Shown: positions 1 through 5,215 of the stretch, piece by piece
How positions within the stretch are numbered: the first letter of the stretch is position 1
Layout of the letters: each line of letters starts with the position of its first letter
Source: MGR-bin208 sp043779285
GTDB lineage: Bacteria > Bacteroidota > Bacteroidia > Chitinophagales > Chitinophagaceae
Assembly (NCBI GenBank): GCA_043779285.1
Contig: JAYWEL010000080.1
Location: forward strand, 1-5,215
DNA: 5,215 nucleotides
Direction: 5' to 3'
Program-made: the position numbers and the translations under genes
Notes under the pieces: generated by a model
Told to the model about the DNA's origin: nothing
Database searches by the model: none
Seen by the model: only the letters and a program-made list of their open reading frames with translations

Positions 1-270
1 AGAAATTTTAAGGCTAAAACTGCAGAATCATTTGAACCAAAGAATACTTCATACAAATCATTAGAAGAAGCTCTTTCAGATTTTAAGGAAAAAAGGACTG
101 ATCATATAAAATACATAAGAAATTCAACGGAAGATCTAAGGAATCATGTTGCAGAAACTCCACTTGGCTGGCTTGATTGTTACCAAATCACTTTACTAAT
201 TTCTTCTAATAGCCACAGACATACTCAACAAATAAATGAGTTAAAATCTCTCCCGGGTTTTCCAAAATGA
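1..270 (+). CDS. DinB-like (DinB_2 type) family protein, 3' end only
   Basis: This is the C-terminal 89 residues of a protein whose start lies before the window. It reads in frame from base 1 to the TGA at 268-270, and a second in-frame TGA follows at 274-276. The family is a four-helix-bundle fold, usually about 150-175 residues, that binds a divalent metal through three histidines; members include putative thiol transferases and stress-induced proteins. The recognisable parts are the LRNH segment (residues 46-49), the short PLGWLDCYQ stretch (54-62) and the last-helix motif RHTQQI (73-78), followed by the usual LPGFPK tail. In relatives the last helix normally carries H-x-x-x-H. Here the second histidine is present (H74), but the first position is Asn (N70), with an extra His at 72. 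That may weaken or abolish metal binding. The substrate cannot be told. The family call rests on motif memory, not on a search. Confidence 0.75.
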   Translation, partial: RNFKAKTAESFEPKNTSYKSLEEALSDFKEKRTDHIKYIRNSTEDLRNHVAETPLGWLDCYQITLLISSNSHRHTQQINELKSLPGFPK

Positions 271-291
271 TTATGATCAGAAAAAGCTATT

Positions 292-318
292 AAAGACCGA
301 TTAATTTGGTCTTTTTTT
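292..318 (+). terminator. Rho-independent terminator after the DinB-like gene
   Basis: A perfect 7-bp stem, AAAGACC (292-298) with GGTCTTT (308-314), encloses a 9-base loop. Its 3' arm runs into an unbroken run of seven T (312-318). It begins 21 bases after the TGA of the DinB-like gene, the right place to end that transcript and separate it from the lipoprotein gene. The stem is short and AT-rich at its base, as expected in an AT-rich genome. Confidence 0.8.
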
Positions 319-340
319 GCCTAGCGAACATTTTCTCCAA

Positions 341-371
341 TTGCAAGCCTCAATGTTAAAGAGTATCTTGT
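341..371 (+). promoter_or_regulatory. Possible weak Bacteroidota-type promoter for the lipoprotein gene
   Basis: TTG at 341-343 and TATCTTG at 364-370 are separated by 20 bases. This loosely resembles the Bacteroidota -33 TTG and -7 TAnnTTTG arrangement, but the -7 element is one T short of consensus. It lies downstream of the terminator and about 20 bases before the ATG. The match is imperfect in AT-rich DNA and could be chance. Confidence 0.25.
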
Positions 372-389
372 GAATCCATTTTCCATCAC

Positions 390-800
390 ATGAAAAAACT
401 GTTCGTTATTCTTTTTGGATCAATACTTTTAACCAGTTGCAAAAAAACTGTAGAAAAAGTTGCACAAGATCTTGTAGTACAGGCAATGATTAATGGCCAA
501 TGGAAAGTGAGTAAGTTTACTCAAAACAGTAACGACATTACTTCAAGTTTTTCAGCTTATAAATTTCAATACTACAGCAACAAAACTGTTGATGCCATTA
601 AAAATGGCGTAAAAGAAAGGACCGGAAACTGGGATGGAAATGCGGTTGCAATGACTACGTGGGCTGATTTTCCCGGAGCACCAAGTCCAATATCACTGAT
701 TAATGGCACCTGGAATATTACCAAAAACAGCTGGACTTTTGTTGAAGCCACTCAAACAAACGGCTCAGAAATAAAGACCTTGAGATTGGATAAAATCTAA
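390..800 (+). CDS. Lipocalin-like domain lipoprotein, hypothetical
   Basis: A 136-residue protein with a clear lipoprotein signal: MKK, a hydrophobic stretch (residues 4-15) and the lipobox L14-T15-S16-C17, so Cys17 should be lipidated and the mature protein anchored to a membrane. The residues after the Cys are KKT rather than an acidic run, so there is no obvious surface-export signal and a periplasm-facing anchor is more likely. The mature part (about residues 33-136) resembles small Bacteroidota lipocalin-like or META-like beta proteins. It has GQWKVSKF near its start, a D-I-T-x-x-F segment with a Y-x-F strand, a central GNW turn (79-81), then NGTWNIT (105-111) and a closing strand TLRLDKI. 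These proteins have no established function. The ATG is chosen because it gives an intact signal peptide. No Shine-Dalgarno is visible, which is normal for this phylum. It is probably monocistronic, between a terminator upstream and 256 non-coding bases downstream. Confidence 0.8.
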   Translation: MKKLFVILFGSILLTSCKKTVEKVAQDLVVQAMINGQWKVSKFTQNSNDITSSFSAYKFQYYSNKTVDAIKNGVKERTGNWDGNAVAMTTWADFPGAPSPISLINGTWNITKNSWTFVEATQTNGSEIKTLRLDKI

Positions 801-823
801 TGTTTTGTTCTCCAACTTCACAT

Positions 824-846
824 TTGTTTAAATATAAGTTAAACAA
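824..846 (+). other. AT-rich inverted repeat downstream of the lipoprotein gene
   Basis: TTGTTTAA (824-831) and TTAAACAA (839-846) form a perfect 8-bp stem with a 7-base loop, 23 bases after the lipoprotein stop codon. No T-run follows, so it is not a standard terminator. It could protect the mRNA 3' end, bind a dimeric regulator, or be chance in AT-rich sequence. Confidence 0.35.
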
Positions 847-875
847 TTGATTGTCTGCCATGTCTTATTAAAGTG

Positions 876-912
876 CCTTAAACCATTTTACAAGGTTTTT
901 AGGGTCATTTTT
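876..912 (+). terminator. Possible weak terminator of the lipoprotein transcript
   Basis: CCTTAAACC (876-884) can pair with GGTTTTTAGG (894-903). This gives 5 bp next to the loop, a small internal loop of T against TT, then 3 bp more, with a 9-base loop. GTCA and five T (908-912) follow. The stem is imperfect and the T-run is displaced by four bases, so activity would be weak. It is the best terminator-like structure between the lipoprotein gene and the PKD gene. Confidence 0.3.
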
Positions 913-936
913 CAGATTAAAATCTAATCGAAATTG

Positions 937-970
937 TTTGTTTTCAATTAGTTAATTAAATATTTATTTG
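937..970 (+). promoter_or_regulatory. Candidate Bacteroidota-type promoter for the PKD-repeat gene
   Basis: TTTG at 937-940 fits the -33 element. TTTATTTG at 963-970 differs from the -7 consensus TAnnTTTG only at its second base. The 22-base spacer is within the range seen in this phylum. Transcription would start near 977, leaving a leader of roughly 80 bases before the ATG at 1057. It would leave almost no leader if the GTG at 985 were used, which supports the later start. The surrounding DNA is very AT-rich, so a chance match is possible. Confidence 0.35.
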
Positions 971-1056
971 GCTTATAATTTTTAGTGAGCAAAACCCGTT
1001 ATATAAACTCATTTTATAAAGTACTGCTGTTGAGACCTGGTACAAACAATATCCTC

Positions 1057-1113
1057 ATGAACCATACTAAGACATTACTATTTTGTCTTATATCCTCTTT
1101 TGCAGCAAATGCT
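1057..1113 (+). other. Sec signal peptide of the PKD-repeat protein
   Basis: Residues 1-19 have a short polar start containing one Lys, a hydrophobic core LLFCLISSF, and an A-N-A cleavage site before Gln20. The Cys at residue 10 is not a lipobox, because Phe occupies the -1 position. This points to signal peptidase I and export to the periplasm, the first step for T9SS cargo. It also fixes the ATG at 1057 as the likely start. Confidence 0.8.
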
Positions 1114-4100
1114 CAAGTGCCGTCAGCAAATTTTACCGGCACTCCTGCATCGGGATGTTCTCCTTTGGTTGTTGTATTTCAAGATCAATCACTCAATACC
1201 CCTACTTCCTGGCTATGGGATTTTGGAAATGGGTCTACTTCAACAGCAAAAAATCCTACAGCAACTTATTTCACTTCGGGGAATTATACCGTTAAACTTA
1301 CAGCAACTAATGCAAGTGGTTCTAATACCCTTGAAAGGATCAATTACATAACCATTCATTCAGTTCCGAATACAAACTTTACTACTAATGATACAATTGG
1401 TTGTTTCCCCCATACTGTAAGATTTACGGATACTTCACCTTCTGTAGCCGGAAATACAAATACTACATGGGAATGGAATTTCGGAGATGGTGCTACATCT
1501 CTTTTGCAAAACCCTTCTCATACCTATACAGCCAGTGGCAATTATAATGTAACCTTGAAAATTACAAATGACAAAGGTTGTTCGAAGGTTTTAAACAAAG
1601 CTTCATATATCAGAGTTTCTTCTGGTGTTGTGGCAGATTTTACAAAGTCCTTAGTGAATATTTGTAATCCTCCTGTTCCAGTTAGTTTTACAAGTACTTC
1701 TACTGGTCCGGGAACTTTAAGTTACGCCTGGAATTTTGGAGATGGAAATACTTCTACTTCTCAAAATCCGTCACATACTTATAACAGCTCAGGCTCATTT
1801 AATGTTACATTGAATGTAACCAGTAGTCTTGGCTGTGGTGACAACATTGTAAAAAATAATGAAATAGTAATAGGTGCAAATACGACTACATTTACATCAC
1901 CCGCTAGTGCTTTTGCCAATGCCACGGTTAGTCTTACAAACACTTCAACTCCTGCACCGGTTTCTCAAAGTTGGGATTTTGGAGACGGAACTACTTCTAC
2001 AACACAAAATCCAACTAAAATTTGGAGCACTGCCGGAACTTATACGATAACCCTTACCAATTTCTATAGCGGTTGTACTTTTACAGCTACAAGCATAATT
2101 CTTATTAATCCAATTACTAATGCCAGCTTCTCAGTGTCAGACTCTGTAAGTTGCAGGCCTCCATTAACAGTAAACTTTCAAAGTACTACGACGGGTGCGG
2201 TTTCCTGGCGTTGGGATTTGGGAGACGGAACAATATCTACTTTACAAAATCCGGTTCGTACTTATAACAATTATGGCGAGTACACTATTAAGCTTGTTAC
2301 AACTTCCAGTACGGGATTTGTTGATTCCATTATCAAAACAAATTATATTAAGATCAAAAGGCCGACACTCGGAGTAAATGGCATACCACCACAAGGAGCT
2401 TGTTTACCATTTGTATTCAATCCGATACCAAATATTTCAACAGTAGACTCAATCATCTCTTATTTATGGAATTTTGGTGACGGCGGAACATCAACTTTAA
2501 AATTTCCAACACATATTTATTCAACGCAAGGCAGTTATACTTTAAGATTAATTACTGCAACAAGCAAAGGTTGTATAGATACTTTGACTTTGCCATCAGT
2601 TATCAGAGTTGGTACATCCCCGGTTGCTGATTTCACAGTTTCCTCTATAACACCCTGTGCATATACTTCAGTTCAGTTTACAGATCTGTCTACTATAGGA
2701 GACGAGTGGCTTTGGGAATTTGGTGATAACGGTTCATCTACTCTCCAAAATCCATCTCATCAGTATACAGTACCCGGAACATATTCAGTAACACTTACAG
2801 TAAAAAATAATGGCTGCTCAAATAGGCTTGTAAAGAATACATACATAACTGTATTACCACCTGTATCTAAAATCACTGCTACACCCATTTGTTCAAACAG
2901 AACACAATTTACTTTCAGTGATAACTCAACCGGCCCATTGACTTGGTTTTGGAATTTTGGGGATGGCACTACTTCAAATTTGCAAAATCCTCCGATACAT
3001 AATTTCCCTGGTCTTGGAGATCAGACAGTATCATTAACAGTTACAAATGGTGGCTGCTCTCATACTTCTACATTGACTGTAAGAACCGTGAATGAAAATC
3101 CTGATTTCACGAGTATAGCCGATACAATTTGCAGAGGGAAAAAAGCAAGTTACAGAGCAACTAATATTAATCTGGTAAATATTAATTCTTACTACTGGGA
3201 CTTTGGCGATGGATCTCAAGCCAGTACAAATAAAGATACCATCTCTCATTTGTACACCACATCCGGAACATACCCCGTTACTTTAATAACTACTGACATT
3301 AATGGCTGTAAGGATACTGCTACAAAAAATAATTACATTACAGTTTTCGGACCTGTTGCAAACTTTAGTGCAACAAATACAGGAGGATGTCAGGGTCTTA
3401 TAACAACGTTTAATGATTTAACTACTCCCGATGGTATCAATCCACTTGTATCATGGAAATGGGATTTTGGTGACAGCACAACGCAAACGTATAATGCTCC
3501 TCCATTTACCCATACTTACAATAAAGTTGGAACATTCTCGGTAAAACTAATAACGACAGACACCTACAGTTGCTCTGATTCGATCACCATAATCAACCTT
3601 ATTAACAGTACCGATCCAAATGTTTCTTTCTTTGCCAAAGACTCTGTTTCCTGTCCGGGTGCAAACATTGCGTGGGATGTAACTGCTACAGGGAATGGAT
3701 TAACCTATCTATGGAAATTTAGTGATGGCACATCCTCTACTGATGCTTTACCTATTAAATCTTTTGCAGCCACCGGTTCTTATTCTGTCAAATTATTTAT
3801 TACTGATTCATTTGGTTGTACTGATTCTACAGAAAAAATTAACCACATAAGAATAGATGTACCCGTTGCTCGTTTTTCTGTTTCAGACTCAGCCAGTTCC
3901 TGTGCCCCCTTTGAAGTGAGATTTACAAATACATCAACCTTCTATAATTCTCAACTCTGGACTTTCGAGCCTGGTGTTACATCCACTCTTGCTAATCCGG
4001 CACACTATTTTAACACACCCGGTGTATATAATGTTGAACTTATAGCAACAAGCCCCGGTGGCTGTAAAGACACTGCCTATCGTACCATAGAACTTTTTGA

Positions 4101-5145
4101 TGCCGCAAATTCAAGAATAAATTATATCCCGCTTACAGGATGTAAACCTCAAACGGTTTCATTTACTGCTGTTACCAACGGAGCCTCATCCTACATTTGG
4201 GATTTCGGTGATGGGGAGTCAGTTACCACAACAGTTCCTACCGTTACACATCAATATACTGCGTTCGGAAGTTTTGTTCCGAAGGCCATTATTCGGGATC
4301 AGACGGGTTGTTTGATTCCTGTTTTAGGAACTGAAACAATAACCATTGTTGGAGCTGTTGCAAAATTCGGCTTGGATAAAAATTTCCTGTGCGATGGCGG
4401 ACAGATCAACTTTCTTGATTCTACAACATTTAATGATCCGATCACTAATTATTATTGGGATTTAGGCGATGGCATCACTTCTACTTCTCAAAACCCATCA
4501 CATATGTATACGGGGGCTGGCTATTATAATATAATGTTGGCTGTAAGAACTCAGCTGGGTTGTGTAGATACAGTCCGTATGAATAATGCATTAAAAATTG
4601 TTGCTCGACCTGATATCAGGATAAACAGTGATACGGCTGCATGCCGATATGCTCCATTACAGTTTTACGGCAACTTTAATGTCCCTGATACTTCCCAGGT
4701 AAATTGGTTCTGGGATTTTAAAAATGGAACTACCTCAACTTTAAGAAACCCGGTAAGTCAAACCTTTAGCACATCAGGAAATTTTTCACCAGTTGTTATT
4801 GCAACAAACAGTAGCGGATGTAAAGACACGGTAACCAGAAATATCAGGATACATCCTTTACCAACTGCCAGCATGCCGGCAGAAATTACTACTGTAGCTG
4901 GAAATACAATAAATATTCCTGCAACATATTCCGGAAACATGACGAGCTACTTATGGTCACCTTCCACATTTTTAAGTTGTACCACTTGCCCGCAACCGGA
5001 TGTAACACCAGAATATAATGTGAATTACCTGGTCGTTTATAGCGATAGTAACAGTTGCAAAAACTCAAACACAATTCTTATTAAAGCACTTTGTACTAAT
5101 TCAAACGTATTTGTTCCAAACACTTTTTCACCAAACGATGATTGA
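1057..5145 (+). CDS. Secreted giant protein with 15 tandem PKD domains; T9SS type B sorting domain cut by an in-frame TGA
   Basis: The product is 1362 residues. The frame is open from a GTG at 985, but the ATG at 1057 is preferred because a typical signal peptide starts there (KTLLFCLISSFAA, then cleavage after A17-N18-A19). The upstream 24 residues would bury it. Residues 21-1268 are 15 consecutive PKD domains of 78-88 residues, most with a W-D/N-F-G-D-G turn and a TSTxQNPSHxY segment. Residues 1269-1350 are a short beta-type domain with YLWSPSTFLSCTTCPQP, often seen just before the sorting domain. Residues 1351-1362 (VFVPNTFSPNDD) begin a T9SS type B sorting domain (CHU_C, gliding-motility C-terminal type). 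TGA at 5143 then stops it, although the frame continues with conserved sorting sequence. Intact proteins of this kind are exported through the outer membrane by T9SS and serve as surface adhesins or matrix proteins. No catalytic domain is visible. As written the product should reach the periplasm but lack its T9SS signal. Confidence 0.88.
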   Translation: MNHTKTLLFCLISSFAANAQVPSANFTGTPASGCSPLVVVFQDQSLNTPTSWLWDFGNGSTSTAKNPTATYFTSGNYTVKLTATNASGSNTLERINYITIHSVPNTNFTTNDTIGCFPHTVRFTDTSPSVAGNTNTTWEWNFGDGATSLLQNPSHTYTASGNYNVTLKITNDKGCSKVLNKASYIRVSSGVVADFTKSLVNICNPPVPVSFTSTSTGPGTLSYAWNFGDGNTSTSQNPSHTYNSSGSFNVTLNVTSSLGCGDNIVKNNEIVIGANTTTFTSPASAFANATVSLTNTSTPAPVSQSWDFGDGTTSTTQNPTKIWSTAGTYTITLTNFYSGCTFTATSIILINPITNASFSVSDSVSCRPPLTVNFQSTTTGAVSWRWDLGDGTISTLQNPVRTYNNYGEYTIKLVTTSSTGFVDSIIKTNYIKIKRPTLGVNGIPPQGACLPFVFNPIPNISTVDSIISYLWNFGDGGTSTLKFPTHIYSTQGSYTLRLITATSKGCIDTLTLPSVIRVGTSPVADFTVSSITPCAYTSVQFTDLSTIGDEWLWEFGDNGSSTLQNPSHQYTVPGTYSVTLTVKNNGCSNRLVKNTYITVLPPVSKITATPICSNRTQFTFSDNSTGPLTWFWNFGDGTTSNLQNPPIHNFPGLGDQTVSLTVTNGGCSHTSTLTVRTVNENPDFTSIADTICRGKKASYRATNINLVNINSYYWDFGDGSQASTNKDTISHLYTTSGTYPVTLITTDINGCKDTATKNNYITVFGPVANFSATNTGGCQGLITTFNDLTTPDGINPLVSWKWDFGDSTTQTYNAPPFTHTYNKVGTFSVKLITTDTYSCSDSITIINLINSTDPNVSFFAKDSVSCPGANIAWDVTATGNGLTYLWKFSDGTSSTDALPIKSFAATGSYSVKLFITDSFGCTDSTEKINHIRIDVPVARFSVSDSASSCAPFEVRFTNTSTFYNSQLWTFEPGVTSTLANPAHYFNTPGVYNVELIATSPGGCKDTAYRTIELFDAANSRINYIPLTGCKPQTVSFTAVTNGASSYIWDFGDGESVTTTVPTVTHQYTAFGSFVPKAIIRDQTGCLIPVLGTETITIVGAVAKFGLDKNFLCDGGQINFLDSTTFNDPITNYYWDLGDGITSTSQNPSHMYTGAGYYNIMLAVRTQLGCVDTVRMNNALKIVARPDIRINSDTAACRYAPLQFYGNFNVPDTSQVNWFWDFKNGTTSTLRNPVSQTFSTSGNFSPVVIATNSSGCKDTVTRNIRIHPLPTASMPAEITTVAGNTINIPATYSGNMTSYLWSPSTFLSCTTCPQPDVTPEYNVNYLVVYSDSNSCKNSNTILIKALCTNSNVFVPNTFSPNDD
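1117..4860 (+). repeat. Fifteen tandem PKD-domain repeats (protein-level, 234-264 bp units)
   Basis: The units begin at 1117, 1363, 1627, 1876, 2113, 2362, 2617, 2863, 3097, 3352, 3616, 3862, 4105, 4357 and 4609. Each opens with a short strand such as PVANF, has a first Cys about 10-15 residues in, a central W-x-F-G-D-G turn, a Y-x-x-x-G-x-Y/F-x-V segment, and a second Cys (usually GC) near the end. The turn motif is degenerate in unit 11 (WKFSDG), unit 12 (WTFEPG) and unit 15 (WDFKNG). Twelve units carry both cysteines, which should form an intradomain disulfide in the periplasm or outside. Units 1, 4 and 5 keep only one. PKD domains are Ig-like beta-sandwiches that act as spacers and binding modules. 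The DNA copies have diverged, so this is an old array, apart from one short well-matched stretch between units 3 and 14. Confidence 0.9.
4861..5106 (+). other. Short beta-type domain preceding the sorting domain
   Basis: Residues 1269-1350 lack the PKD turn. They instead show an AGNTINIPA strand, then SYLWSPSTFLSCTTCPQP, a TPEYNVNYLVVYSD strand and a final C-x-N-S-N segment. In Bacteroidota this W-S-P, L-S-C-x-x-C-x-x-P pattern commonly sits directly before the type B sorting domain. It is probably an Ig-like stalk with its own disulfides (C-x-x-C plus two further Cys). The assignment is from pattern memory only. Confidence 0.6.
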
Positions 5146-5215
5146 AGCAATGATGTGTTTTATCCGAGAGGAAGAGGAATAAACCGGACAAAAGTTCTCC
5201 GGATATTCAACAGAT
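5107..5215 (+). pseudogene. T9SS type B sorting domain (CHU_C type), interrupted by TGA and cut by the window end
   Basis: The frame reads VFVPNTFSPNDD, stop (5143-5145), then SNDVFYPRGRGINRTKV and LRIFNR, continuing to base 5215. The family pattern is FVPNTFSPNGDGxNDxFYPRG followed by a strand ending in IFNRWG. Both sides of the stop match it with no frame shift. The TGA sits at the second Gly of PNGDG, and the preceding D-D replaces G-D. A single G-to-T change (GGA to TGA) explains the stop. The rest of the domain (about 60 more residues in relatives) lies beyond the window. Possible explanations are a real nonsense mutation, a base-calling or assembly error, or, least likely, recoding. If the stop is an error, this is simply the end region of the intact gene. 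Confidence 0.8.

Noticed and set aside
801..1056. Small RNA, tRNA or riboswitch in the intergenic region
   Set aside because: No cloverleaf or known riboswitch core was seen. Only AT-rich weak hairpins and a promoter-like pair were found.
1057..1113. PKD protein as a lipoprotein, based on the Cys at residue 10 of the signal peptide
   Set aside because: The residues before it (L-L-F) do not form a lipobox because Phe is at -1. A normal A-N-A signal peptidase I site follows at residues 17-19.
1083..1351. Two short + strand open frames (1083-1295 and 1100-1351)
   Set aside because: Both lie inside the PKD gene in other frames, have no domain signal, and the PKD frame shows strong family motifs across the same bases.
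1117..4860. Regular repeats of about 250 bp as a CRISPR array or DNA satellite
   Set aside because: The periodicity is in the protein (PKD domains). The DNA units are diverged along their whole length, and there are no short identical repeats with unique spacers.
2760..5074. Four minus-strand open frames of 60-71 codons (2760-2969, 3034-3249, 4758-4940, 4889-5074), and a + strand one at 2195-2377
   Set aside because: All are antisense or out-of-frame shadows of the PKD repeats. Their protein sequences are low in recognisable features, and no promoter or ribosome-site logic supports them.
5143..5202. TGA with downstream hairpin (5184-5188 CCGGA pairing with 5198-5202 TCCGG) as a selenocysteine site or a terminator
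   Set aside because: The hairpin starts 38 bases after the TGA, too far for a bacterial SECIS, and the family residue is Gly, not Cys. No T-run follows, so it is not a terminator. It lies in continued sorting-domain coding sequence.

Overview
The window looks like a piece of a Bacteroidota genome, probably near Chitinophagales or Sphingobacteriales. The grounds are AT-rich DNA, no Shine-Dalgarno sequence before the starts, a short SPII lipoprotein of a Bacteroidota type, and a giant PKD-repeat protein whose C-terminus is a type IX secretion (T9SS) type B sorting motif. This placement is inferred from protein families; no search was run.

Layout, all on the + strand. Bases 1-270 are the 3' end of a DinB-like (DinB_2 type) putative metal-dependent enzyme gene, closed by a good intrinsic terminator at 292-318. 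Bases 390-800 encode a 136-residue lipocalin-like lipoprotein. Bases 801-1056 are non-coding and AT-rich, with two weak hairpins and a possible Bacteroidota-type promoter. Bases 1057-5145 encode a 1362-residue secreted protein: signal peptide, 15 tandem PKD domains, a short beta-type domain, and the first dozen residues of a T9SS type B sorting domain. No stretch of more than 300 bases lacks a gene.

The most notable point is at 5143-5145. An in-frame TGA falls where the sorting-domain motif PNGDGxND normally has its second glycine. The same frame continues past it with a well conserved sorting-domain sequence to the end of the window. The gene therefore looks like a T9SS-exported adhesin-type protein interrupted by a single nonsense change (or a sequencing error), which would leave the passenger without its export signal.

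The three genes show no sign of one shared pathway. The terminator and the intergenic gaps suggest separate transcription units. The lipoprotein and the PKD protein are both envelope or surface proteins, but no functional link is visible.
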